From contig NW_026570270.1 in assembly GCF_019649055.1 (NCBI RefSeq), positions 186,001 through 250,000 on the forward strand: 64,000 nucleotides of DNA, written 5' to 3'. The notes beneath the pieces are model-generated. The model saw only the letters and a program-made list of their open reading frames with translations, was not told the origin of the DNA and did not search any database. Position numbers and translations under genes: made by a program. Below are positions 29,902-40,265 of this stretch, piece after piece (position 1 is the first letter of the stretch; each line of letters opens with the position of its first letter). This DNA comes from Paramacrobiotus metropolitanus. Lineage: Eukaryota; Tardigrada; Eutardigrada; Parachela; Macrobiotidae.

Positions 29902-32900
29902 ACCCTTTTGTTGTCGGTTCGTATTTGTTGTGTTTTTACTTGGAATGGTGTGTAGTATTACGGTAACTACGCGGAAATTGTCTTTTGTTATTTGCAGTCG
30001 TCGTACAGGAATGGTAGTATTTTTGTGGCAGTATTTTTCGCGGTATTTTCTAGTTTTTACTCTGGTCGTACGGATCGGTGTACTATGACGTATTTCACTT
30101 TTTATTCGTTGATCAGTTTTGGTGTATTTGTTCAACAGCGGCATGTTTACGTTGCAGTGTGAATACCGAATATCGTAGTGTTATGGCGTGTACTTCGTAC
30201 GAAATGTTCATCCTGTGTTTGTAGCACGCTTTGATAAATTAAGGCTTGTGCCAGTGAAACTTTCCTTTTTTGTTGAATTATGTATAGGTTAGTAATTTTT
30301 GCATAGATATTAGCTTTTGTTGTGGGTGTTGGCATATTTGTCAGAAGCAGCTTATAGTCGTGGTACAGTAGTATGTGGATTTTCGTAGTGTGAGCGATAG
30401 CTTATAACACACAAGTGGTCATTTTGAGTGTATTGAGCAGCAAATTGTATTGCTTGCAGAATAATCGGTAAAACTTCAGTTTTTGGTATTATTTTTGCAG
30501 TATGAGCAGTGTTAACCTTGTCAGTGTAGGAATTCGTAGGGTGATGTACGGTCTGAACGTAGGTGATCTTGAACGTTGAATTTGTTCCAGCTTTGTGAAT
30601 AACATCAGTAAGTAGTTGAATTTTCCTTTTTCTCAAAATTGATAGCGGTGTAGTATTTTTGTGCGTTCCCACCCTCCCAATCCCGTTTCAGAAATAATTA
30701 TGGATGCAGCATGAAATTGGCAGTAGTATTTTTCGTGATTGTTCGTAGTAGAATGGCTCTATGAGAACGGTGCTCCTCCGGTTGCAGCGGTTTAAATCAA
30801 CTGTTTCTTCCATCTTAACACGGATTGTTGGTAATTTACCTTTGTAAATAGAACTTTGTCAGTAGAATTTTGAAATAACTTTTTGCGGTAATAACTCAGT
30901 ATTTTTGCTCATAACGATAACAACATCAACGATATGCGGTAATAGTGTTGGCGCTTATCGGTGTCACCAATCCGCACTATTCTCTTGCATCTGTTTTAAC
31001 AATCTGTCAGTTTTCGAATTTTGATATTCAGCGCTATGTGCAGTAATTTTCATTTCGGTATCGGTAACTCGTAGTCCAGTGTTTCAAATGGAATATCAAC
31101 CAGTTAGATCAATGTGTCGTTATTAGCAGTGCAGCATGTGATTTTCGGTATTAATTTTTGTTGAACTTCGTAGTGTAATGGTTTTATATCACTGTATCGG
31201 CGGTCATTAAAAGCTCACTCCAGCATATATGATATTCGCTTGAAATATTCATGAATGCAGAATTTTCAGTACCTTTTTACCTTTTGCGGCATGTTAGCAG
31301 TAACTTTTAGCAGTATCGGAGTATCGTAGAGTAATGTTCGTGTATGCAAGGAAATCGTACCAGAACCTTTCCTAATAACTTTGTGCGGTATGAGATTTTC
31401 GACTTACCTTTTTGCAGTACTTCGTAGTAGTTCGGCTTGTGGGTGTAGATAAAATTGAGCATTGAGCAGGATTCCTTAAATGTTGATATGCAGTAGTTGA
31501 AATTTTCTTTTTTGTAACACCATAATAACATCTTATATATCTTAACAACATCTTAAAACCATAATAAGTCTTGGCGCCCCTCGTTGGCCCTTAAAACTTT
31601 TAACACCTTCAGATAATTATAGATGCGGTATGTGTATGGTTAATATTTTCGGTATCGGTAGTTTGTAGCTGGTCGGCTTTGTGTTATCTATACAGATGGA
31701 TGTGTGTAAAGTCTTATGTAAATTCTTGCGGTATTTAGCATTTCAGCAGTATTTTTAGTAATTCTCGTAGTTTATCGGCATGTGAGTCAGCGCGACGGTC
31801 AACGGTTTTCTTTAATCAACAGTATGTTAGAATTAATGCAGATGTTCAGTTTCATAGAAATTATCTTTTTGTCGAGATTTCGTAGTATATGAGCTTTATG
31901 AACGGCTGTGTTGCAGGACTAATTCGTGATTTTCCAGATATCAGTATATGCAGTATGTAATGCCGTCCCAATATTTTTGTGAAATTTCGTAGTAGAGTGG
32001 TGATAACGAATCTGTGGTGATAACTGACTAGTTCGGACAGATCATGTAAATTCTCACTTAAAAACTTCCTTTTCCGTATATTTGTATTTGCAGTTTGTCG
32101 GCGGTTGAACCTTATTTTTGTGAATCAGCGTAGAATTTCGGCTTTAGTGTGTGTTTCTCATCATCCAGTTATAAGCTTATAAGTCTCAGATTTTGGTGCA
32201 TGTAGCAGTAAAACTCCCTTTTTCGTTGAATGTTCGTAGTTAGACGGCTTAAGATCCAGCAAATCCTTTATATCGTCTATATCTCTGTAATAATATTGTT
32301 GTGTTTAAATTTTGAACTTTTTACCTTGTTTTTCGATATTACCTTTGCAGTATGATTTTCAACAGTCTTTAATTTTGTGGCTTATCGTAGTGTTTCGGCT
32401 TTAATCGCTTGTAGATCTTTTATCATTGCATCTTAAGTGCAGATTTACTCTTCATTTTCAGTAGCAGTATAGCAGTCGGTTTTAGTTTTTGTTAATTTTC
32501 GTAGTATGTTGTCAGTCTAAGCGTTTTGCATTGCGTATCGTCTGAACTTAGTATTTCCTTATCAGTGCAGTATGATTAGTAACTTTTATCTTTTTAATTA
32601 GCTTCCGTAGTATAATGTCTGATGGTTCGTTTCCTACCACGTTTCACGGCTTAGCGCAGATATAACTTTCCTTGTTGCAGTTAGTCTTTTAATCCTCTAA
32701 TTTTTATTAGTTATTCGTAGTATAACGGTTGTCAGTCGTCTCATACATCCACTTTCAATACGGAATAACATTTAAATGATCAGTCTTTAAAGCACTTAAT
32801 GCTATAAACAACATCTTTTTCAACATCTTTTTAATACGATAACACCCTGGATCTCATGGACGTTCCTGCTCTCCGCCTTTCCACCTCCTTGGACTTCCGG

Positions 32901-33145
32901 ATTGCCAGTTACGCTCCAGGATCCGATGACCTATAACACTCAAACAACTTACCGGATCAAGCGATGTTACTTACTTTTGATGGCACCGGATAGTCGGGAT
33001 GGAATTTGGCGATAGTGCTAGATGTTGCACGCACTATGCGGATGGAGCAGATGTTACTTTTTCCTATGTCCCTATGTTCCTTCCTCTTCGTTCCACGTCG
33101 TTCCGCAGAGCTTCACTTTTGTTCCACTACGATCCAGAGAAATCT
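29902..33145 (+). other. 3' part of the retroelement interior: dense tRNA-like heads, no gene recognised
   Basis: 3.2 kb with no supported ORF. CGTAGT-type heads occur near 30174, 30384, 30742, 31067, 31168, 31422, 31766, 31880, 31987, 32228, 32386, 32500, 32606 and 32715, often followed by ATGGNT or TCGGCTT. The best is at 31166 (TTCGTAGTGTAATGGTTTTA), close to a tRNA-Val 5' end. PBS-like motifs lie near 30948 and 31568. The last 300 bp are richer in GTTCC words. Confidence 0.5.
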
Positions 33146-33150
33146 CGTTT

Positions 33151-33157
33151 GCGGGGG
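33151..33157 (+). other. Polypurine tract before the right LTR
   Basis: GCGGGGG directly precedes the TG of the right LTR, the position where plus-strand DNA synthesis is primed. It is short and G-rich. The longer context GTTTGCGGGGGTG recurs three times inside gag-pol. Confidence 0.6.
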
Positions 33158-34145
33158 TGACGTGTACTGGCGTCCCTTAGTACACATCGGTACTACTTTA
33201 CTACTTCTACCCCTACAACTAAGGCTTAGGCTTTACTACATCTTTTACGCGAGTCCTGACCCCGAGTCTCTACTTCGACTTCTCAGAAATCCCCAGCAGA
33301 GAACTTTGACCGCGACTTGCCATTTCGACGTGACCGCGCTTCGATGACGTAGCTCAACCTATTGTTCTAGTGTATTAGTTGACCTCATGTTCTCATTTGT
33401 CCACGTGTAGTGATGCAGCGGTGTGATTAGTCCACGTGTCCTTAGATGTCTCTTATTGGTTAGATTCTAAATCCCTATTGTTCTCAGATCCGTACCTGCG
33501 CGTACGAAGAGCCAGCACTTGCGGTGCCCACGGCTATATAAGGCGCTCGTCGCCCACACAAATGTCAAGAGTTGTAATCCCAACAAAAGTAGAGTCTTGT
33601 TACTCGATCTGATTAACTTCAGGCTTTTGCTCTGGTTTTCTCTTTCCAAGTGAGGCTGTTCAAACTGACCTCTGGGTGACCTTTCACCTATTGTCAGGGG
33701 TCATTCCTCTACTTCGTCGACGTGCATTATCATCTTCGGATAGTCTCGTGACGTAACAGGCTACCCACTTGATCCCACTTGATTGCCGTGACCTTTCGGT
33801 CCCTTCGATCTTCATGCCCTGTAGCGCCAGGTTGATGGATTAGTCATACTCATACGCTTCAGCTACCATCTAGCGTCGGACAGGTAACGTATAACTTCAC
33901 GCATCCCTTGTGTTTCCTTTCGTGTCTTCTCTTTCAGCAGGCTTTCTAGTTCCGGATCCTCTTCTTCATCCTTGCATATCATCTCATACTTGTACATCAA
34001 CATCCTTAACCTTTCGCTCCATGAAATACATAAGAAGTTGAGATTAAGAGTCGCTCTATTCCCCCGACTGGTCGTGGTCCGGGAAGTGCATTATTTCCAC
34101 CGCACAACCGCTTTATTTATATTTTACTTTCCCTATTGCACGACA
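33158..34145 (+). repeat. Right LTR
   Basis: 988 bp, TGACGTG...CACGACA, followed by GTAT (34146-34149). A TATATAAG box lies at 33535-33542. It ends about 370 bp upstream of the ATG of KLHL gene 2, in the same orientation, so its promoter could drive or disturb that gene. Confidence 0.9.
33535..33542 (+). promoter_or_regulatory. TATA box of the right LTR
   Basis: TATATAAG, identical in sequence and position to the left LTR box. It points towards the downstream KLHL gene. Confidence 0.65.
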
Positions 34146-34517
34146 GTATGATTAATTATGCGTCATCACTTGCATTTAATGAAATCTCATCTGGTGAATA
34201 TTGCATGGACTGTGTGACTGATGTGTTTCAATTAACCATGGAGAAAAACTGCACTTATTGTTAATACGGTGCTTTCTGCACGCTTTTATCTCACACCTAT
34301 ATTATATTTTCCAATTTGGCAATTTCACAGATTTCATGGCCAGGTTGATCCAGCTGGTCTGAGGCAATGTGTAAGTTATACGGGGTCGGAATTTCCTAGT
34401 GCTTATAAACAGTTACGATTATGCAAACTCCATAGTTGTCCAAAGCCCAGTTTTGTTATTGTGAAAGTCCGCGAACACTTGCTTATCCATTTTTCAAAAT
34501 TTCCCAGAATTCTTGTT

Positions 34518-36994
34518 ATGGCGACGAAATCTACGGTCTTCCCGGTGCCGGGTGCCATTCTGAAGGCTGTTGTTTGCGATCGAAGTGCCACGTTTCTCCT
34601 GCAGAACACTTCTACTCTTTCTAACGAGGATGTACGCCCTGGTGATGCGTCTTGCGATGTAGTCATGAAAGGAAGCGAGGAAACGGCTGCAGCTATGCCG
34701 TGTCACCGATCGGTTTTAAGCTGTTGCAGTGGTTATTTCCGCACCATGTTTAGTATCGGTTTGAAGGAGTGTTATACCGAAGAAGTCCAACTGGAGAATG
34801 TTTCAAGTGAAATCCTAAAAACGTGGGTATCTCGTTATGCAATATTTTTTGCTCTATTTGCAATCGAGTAATAACACTTTCCACTGATTTGTAGGTAACG
34901 AACTAACGAATGCACGCAGCGTCGAGATTATCCTTCTTATTCTTATATTTGCAGTTTAATCGATTTTGCTTACTCGTTGGAAATCTCAGTCCATAAAGAC
35001 AACGTCATGCCGTTGTTAGCGGCTGCGGTGTTTTTGGAAATCAGCCCAGTGGCGGATGCATGTTGGGAATATTTGGAGCGACATTTAGATGAGACGAACT
35101 GTTTGATGATTTACCGTATGCGCCACTGTCAGATCCACCGAGAAAACCTAGCACAACGAGCTTGGAAACTGGTGCTTCGGCATGTTAGCAGCATTTCCCA
35201 TGACAGTGACTTGCTAGAACTAGACGAAGATACGGTATGTTTGTATCACTAGCAGTGCTTGATATAAAAATCCAAAATGTTGGTCACTACTCACACTATA
35301 ACCACACTCGTTTATTTTAACTATGCTCTATTTCGTCGGTTCCTACTCTACTCGGTAGTGCTCGCATTTTTCTCACAGTATACTGCCATATTTAAAGCAT
35401 CTGTACATATGTGCATGCCCCGAGTTACGTGAAGCGAATGCCTTTCCGCTGGTTGCAGCTAATTCGGATTATTCTGTCGGACAACTTGAACGTGGATAGC
35501 GAAGACGACGTTCTGGATGCGGTTTTCCGTTGGTCTCATCATGACCTTACTGAACGACGATCAGCGCTGAAAGAAATTTTGCAGTTTATACGAAGGCCCT
35601 TCCTGAGTTCGCGGTCTATTAAAAATAACAAATATAAAACGGTTGTAACGGATAAAACTGTCGATGAGCAGAATGGTGCAGTTGTGGAGCTCAACGAATT
35701 AAGTATACAGGACCAAGCTACGAATCGGGAAATGCCAGTGTCCTCTTTGCAACAACGTCCGCGTAAATTTTATGGTAGCAAAAATTATGGTAGCGTAGTG
35801 ACATGGCAACAGAGTTGCCATGTCACTACGCTACAAAAAACATACTGTAAAATGGTGGCTTACCATATTAGTCATATTGCATGCAAATTGCCTTTCAGAT
35901 TCGAGAACGGTTATCGTCTGCGTTGGAGGGGAGGTTGATCGGAGAGGCTGGGCTGGACTGGACTGCATGAACTGCTTCGATCCTGTCGATCGTGCATGGT
36001 CGGTATGGGCGCCAGCGCCGTATCCAGTATGCGGCGCTGGTCTCGTAAACATGGGCAACCAGCATCTGTTCTTGTGCGGTGGATATCTTCCCTCCGGAAA
36101 ATGCAAAACACTACATGTTCACCGCTACGATTTGAAAACCAACGACTGGGAACAAATGGCGCCCATGCAGGCTGCACGCTCCTTCTTCGGCGCAGTCGAA
36201 GTGCATGGTCTGATTTACGCTTTTGGTGGGTATGATCCTAACGATAAGCCGCTATGCAGTGTTGAACGATACGATCCGGTATTGAATCGATGGCAGTTTA
36301 TGGCCAGTTTACCGATGCCGTTGGGGAGTTTCGCTGCCGCCGCACACAACGGCCGTATTTACACATTCGGAGGCTGTACTACTTCCAATAAGGTCACCGG
36401 TATTGTGTTCTGTTACGATCCACCACTGGATTCATGGAGCGAGCTAGCGACGATGCCGACTAATCGCTACTTGTGTTCCGCATGTATCGGCCCGAGCGGA
36501 CAAATATACGTCATCGGTAACAGTATTGACAAAACCGGTAAAAAACTTGATGGTTTTTACGATCATATGACGTATTTTAGGTGGACGTGATAGGCCAGCC
36601 GGCTCTAGTCTAACCTGTGTCGAAGCCTACGACACCAGCACAGACTCCTGGTTGACTAAAGGTAAGCCCACGCATCTGTAAACGCAAAAGGACATACCAT
36701 AATAGCATACGTACATAGCGTAGTTACGTTAAATGCATTTGCCAATGCAGTGGACAGTTCTGCAGCTATCGAATTCTGCAATTTTCAGGGGATATGAATA
36801 CTGCTCGCTGTTGCGCCGCCATCGTACATGTGGAAGGAACTGTTTTCGCGTTGGGAGGGTTCGGAATCAACAGCAACAGCAGTTCTGTGGAAAGATACTA
36901 CGAAGAGTCAGACAACTGGACCATGCACGAAAGCCCGTTGCCCCATCCACAATGTGCCTTTGGATGTGTCACAATGCAAATCAGGAACGGTTAA
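34518..36994 (+). CDS. BTB-BACK-Kelch protein (KLHL family), gene 2, six exons
   Basis: Exons are 34518-34822, 34955-35234, 35459-35774, 35899-36516, 36581-36661 and 36789-36994. All introns are GT-AG and the total is 1806 bp, exactly 601 residues plus stop. BTB: ASCDVVMKGSEE and CHRSVLSCCSGYFRTMFS. BACK: ACWEYLERHLDETNC and VLDAVFRWSHHD. Kelch blades from VIVCVGGE: LFLCGGYL, YAFGGYDP, YTFGGCTT, FALGGFGI, each with the later Tyr and Trp. The linker between BACK and Kelch is extended and polar (KTVVTDKTVDEQNG). Donors are weak in exon 1 (GTGGGT) and exon 3 (GTAGCA), though they match the paralogues' phases exactly. Role inferred from the family: Cullin-3 substrate adaptor. Confidence 0.85.
35790..35834. 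repeat. Perfect 21-bp inverted repeat (hairpin) in a KLHL intron
   Basis: GTAGCGTAGTGACATGGCAAC, loop AGA, then its exact reverse complement. It lies inside intron 3 of KLHL gene 2, 15 bp after the splice donor, and would form a very stable RNA hairpin. Confidence 0.8.
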
Positions 36995-37381
36995 GAAAGT
37001 GTTTGGTATTCAGGTTGAAGTAGGGAATTGAGTTTCACTTTTGGGCATCGCTGGCTTTTTCGTTTACTGTAAATCATGAATCTGTGTCTTTCGCGAATTC
37101 GCACTCGCTTCAGAGCCGGCTTGCTATCCTGAGTGTCGGTACTGATTTGTGAGTACGATCATCAAAATTAAATTAATTGTACTGATAAGGAACGCACAAA
37201 TAGCAGGCTTTTGACAGGTTGCTATTTTGTACTTGCGGAGACCTTATTAAAATTTCGCTCTCAACTTGAAGGCTGTTAACGCATTTAACAACCGTAAATA
37301 CAACACTTCACGCATATGTACTAGAGAACTGAACTCATTTGGCGGCATATCAAAAATTAACCTGCATATAACCTGGGTAAC

Positions 37382-37756
37382 CAGGATGTACATAAATGGG
37401 AAATGTACTATGTAGGGCAGAAATGGAAAACTAAACGGAATCAGCACTGTATCGCACTCCTTAACCGGTCTATTTATGCTATTGGAGGATACACCGACGA
37501 TCAAACACTGAAATCGGATGAACGGTATGATCCGGTGACAGACCAATGGGAAACCGTGGCCAGTTTACCGATCCCGTTACATTCTGCCGCTGTTGTGGGG
37601 TACCAAGACAGGATTTATTTATTTGAAGGGGTTGCATAAGATAAATCATTTCCTGGTGTTTTGTGCTACGATCCAGCAAAAGATTTCTGGTGCCGACTGG
37701 CCAACATGCCCACTCATCGTTTGGTGTTTCGGTGTGCGTTGGTTTTCGTGCGGTAA
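37382..37756 (+). pseudogene. Kelch-repeat pseudogene fragment
   Basis: An isolated stretch encodes about two kelch blades (YAIGGYTDD, DERYDPVTDQWETVASLPIP, then CYDPAKDFW) with no BTB or BACK upstream. A TAA at 37637-37639 interrupts the frame, which then continues in the same phase to a second TAA at 37754. The glycine pair of one blade is altered (LFEGV). It is most like exon 4 of KLHL gene 2 just upstream, so it is probably a decayed tandem duplicate. Confidence 0.8.
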
Positions 37757-38161
37757 CGCAGGTTCAGTGCTCTGTAATGGGCACTTCAGAAAACGCATTT
37801 AAAATCAATCTTCACACAGGTGGACGCTTAAGGTGCTAATTTGTAGGAAGTATGAAAAAGAAACAAAGTGGGGACTGTTTAGACGAAAAGATATACGCTC
37901 TGAGCGGATTATTATTTAGTCTATCATCACGAAAGCGATACTATAAAGCGATAGCGACCACGGCTAACCCGTGATTTATGTTGTAGGTACATAAAGTACA
38001 ATTAAGTTTTGATAAGGATTCGTCTAATCAAGTTCGTGCTGGAGCCACTTTGTATTCAGACCGCCACCGTAACTTATCAAGATAAGCAGTGCATTTCTTC
38101 GGTTTCTGTTCTTTAATTGATCGAGGATCCTCCAACCAATATTCTTGCGAAGAGCGTAGAA
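37757..38161. other. Intergenic region, nothing recognised
   Basis: No gene or repeat could be supported. The GSTZ frame downstream is open to the left back to 38117, so the 5' UTR or an earlier start may lie here. Confidence 0.4.
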
Positions 38162-39104
38162 ATGCAACACGACGTCATTCTTTACGGTCGCGGGCCCAGC
38201 TCCTGTTCCTGGCGGGTGCGTGCTGCCTTGGCGATAAAAAATATCGAATACAAGCACGTTATTCTCAGCAGAAATGAGCAAGACAAAGAAACCCAGAGGA
38301 CACTGCTGCAAATTAATCCACTACGCCAGGTTCCGGCGTTGTATATCGATGGGCATACGTTGACGCAGTCAGTGGCTATTATGGAGTATTTGGAAGAGAC
38401 GCGTCCGGAACCGGCGATTTATCCCCAGAATCCGTTAAGCAGAGCGCAAGTGAGGCAGATTGTTGAGCTGATTAATTCGGGGATACAGCCGCTGCAGAAT
38501 TCCGGCGTAGCACAGTGGTGCAGCAGCGACGAAGCAAAAAGTACGGAATGGCAGGTAAAACATTCGGTGTGCTGCACTGTACTGTACATCAGCATTCCTT
38601 TCACCATCAGTAAAACTTCTCTCTTGTTTATCCGAGTGAGAGTGCATTTGCTGACACTATACTTTGTACAAACAAATTTTTGAGAGTTAAAAAACATTTA
38701 AGGTTCAGTTAAATAAAGTTGTGTGGGAGTATATTTGTTGACCTTTGCTTTAATCCAGGAAGACGTTTTCAGACAGTGCATTTGCCAAGCACGAGCGTTC
38801 TTCTTCACTCTTAAGCGTTCATTTTGCCCGTTACTAGGTGTACTGGATTGAAAAGGGATTGACCGCACTGGAAAAACTTCTGAAGCAGACTTGCGGCAAG
38901 TACAGCGTTGGCGACGAGATTACCGCAGCGGACTGTGCGCTAGCTCCGCAAATGTTCTCAGCAAGGAGATTTGGTGTGGATGTCAACAAGTTTCCAGTAG
39001 CTACTAGTATCTACAAGAACTTGCTGGAGGTGGAAGCATTTCGAAAAACTCACCCCTTTAATCAGCCCGACGCATCGGAGCACCAACGTGGGCACATCGT
39101 TTGA
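38162..39104 (+). CDS. GSTZ1: Maleylacetoacetate isomerase / glutathione S-transferase zeta, copy A
   Basis: Exons 38162-38554 and 38838-39104 (donor CAG|GTAAAA, acceptor TTACTAG) give 219 residues, the normal length for zeta-class GST. The signature SSCSWRVRAAL near residues 12-22 holds the Ser and Cys of the glutathione site. RQVPALYIDGHTLTQSVAI is the conserved cis-Pro and Ser region. Exon 2 is the helical C-terminal domain with VGDEITAADCALAPQM. The enzyme isomerises maleylacetoacetate to fumarylacetoacetate in tyrosine breakdown and also acts on haloacids. I chose ATG 38162 because MQHD aligns with the start region of copy B; an in-frame upstream ATG exists at 38117. Confidence 0.88.
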
Positions 39105-40265
39105 AGCACAGATACCGGCGCGGATTGCAGTGCATCCCGACAGCACTTGCCACTTGGCCATACAGGAAAGGAGATTTCTTGTATTCAAGGGTATTCTTTT
39201 AACTGAATTGACGCGAATTTGTGTTTAGCGTGATTTTGTACATGCTCCAACCAGTACCATCCTAAACAATTGAATATTTGGTAACCCGTCCTTATTATTA
39301 ACTTGATACACCACACGAGAGTGATTGGTTGGGTCTTTCTTTTGTACTGTAGAACTTGAATTAATTGTGTGCGGTTTTGTATGTTCAAGTAGTACATAAT
39401 GTAGTGCTGCCGCTTAATGCTGTGACAAAATTGTTAAGTTCGCTATTTTACAGTAGCGCCAAATTTCCTCCCAAACAAAGTTAAAGATATACTGTAATTC
39501 AAATAATTAGGCAAACGCGTGTTCACGCCGCAACCATGTACAAAGTTTTGAACGTACAATTCGGTCGCTACAATGTCATAATAACTATCGTATACCAGTA
39601 TCGAAGGATCTCAAGAATCACCGTTCCGCAAAAAATTAAATGTGTTTTTAAACGAATTAGTTATATCGCGCTTTCGAAATCATACGGTAGTTGTTCTTTA
39701 CTCTGTGTACTAAGCGCATTTCCGCCGATTGACCGGCTTTTAAGTGGGTTACGCTGCGGCATGCAATTATGTCGTGGCTTGCCAGTACCGGCTCGGAAAC
39801 ACATCTTCCGTTCAACTAGATCAGTACAAGAAGGTACGTATAAGACTCATGAAACCGTATGCTCGCCGGCTCGCTGCCAGGCATAAAAAACTTCATGGAC
39901 ATGTTGGCGGCTGTAAAGCTACAAAGTTGAAAGTAGTATCGGCCGCATGCTTTTACGTACTGTGTTTTGGCTACCCTACTCGTAGTACAAGAATTATTGT
40001 ACATTAAGAGCGCTTGCAACAGCAGCTGCAATCGTATACAAGATACAATATCGCTCTGTACAGTGGCGGTGTACACAATGGTTAATCAAACCTTGATAAA
40101 ACTTTCAGCAATCAAAGCTTGCCGTGCATATAAATGAACATTATGTGGTGTTCATCACGACCAGCACTTATCTGCCTCAAGCGTCAACTGCCGCAGTGCA
40201 CACCACCACAGCCGGGATCTCTGATTTTGCCTGCTTTCCGAATAAATTTTCGAACCGTCTCCACC
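39105..40265. other. Intergenic region between GSTZ copies A and B
   Basis: Short open frames near 39536-40007 have no domain, no splice partner and unusual composition, and I do not call them. The frame of GSTZ copy B is open to the left with an ATG at 40134, giving a possible 44-residue N-terminal extension. Confidence 0.4.

Larger units (their letters stand above)
22771..32745 (+). repeat. Array of tRNA-like (Pol III-like) modules inside the retroelement
   Basis: About two dozen segments, all on the plus strand, begin with TTCGTAGTnnnnTGG-type sequence. This resembles the 5' end of tRNA genes such as tRNA-Val and overlaps box A. At least ten also have a box-B-like (G/A)GTTCRANYCC sequence 60-100 bp downstream, then a T5 run that could stop Pol III. 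Modules in the first half (22.8-26.5 kb) are fullest. Those from 30.2 to 32.7 kb keep mainly the head and recur roughly every 100-160 bp. Most would not fold as canonical tRNAs: the middle is too long and acceptor stems do not obviously pair. They could be decaying tRNA genes, SINE-like units or tRNA-mimicking structures. Confidence 0.6.
6862..34145 (+). mobile_element. Giant Ty3/gypsy-type LTR retroelement, non-autonomous, about 26 kb
   Basis: Two near-identical LTRs (6862-7850 and 33158-34145) start TGACGTG and end GCACGACA. GTAT lies on the outer side of the left copy and after each copy. An LTR end joined to a primer-binding site (9079-9096) opens the interior and a G-rich polypurine tract closes it at 33157, giving a 24,079-bp interior. 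The interior encodes Gag with a zinc knuckle, a retropepsin, integrase H2C2 zinc-finger modules and an RT stub, followed by about 15 kb with accessory genes and tRNA-like modules. I found no RT catalytic region, RNase H or DDE core, so mobility would need help in trans. The left LTR is followed by host flank rather than by the PBS, so the left end is rearranged or misassembled. The LTR similarity suggests a young insertion. Confidence 0.85.

Noticed and set aside
30547-30672. A short minus-strand coding frame of about 100 aa with peptide-like composition.
   Set aside because: Low-complexity Thr/His/Asn composition from AT-rich DNA; it overlaps tRNA-like heads and has no support.
22771-32745. 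A CRISPR-like array, because similar heads recur at semi-regular spacing.
   Set aside because: The repeats are not identical, the spacers vary from about 60 to several hundred bp, and the host is a eukaryote; the heads match tRNA box A instead.
39536-40007. Open frames of 116 and 87 aa between GSTZ copies.
   Set aside because: No recognisable domain, no homologous counterpart near the other GSTZ copies, and no splice support.
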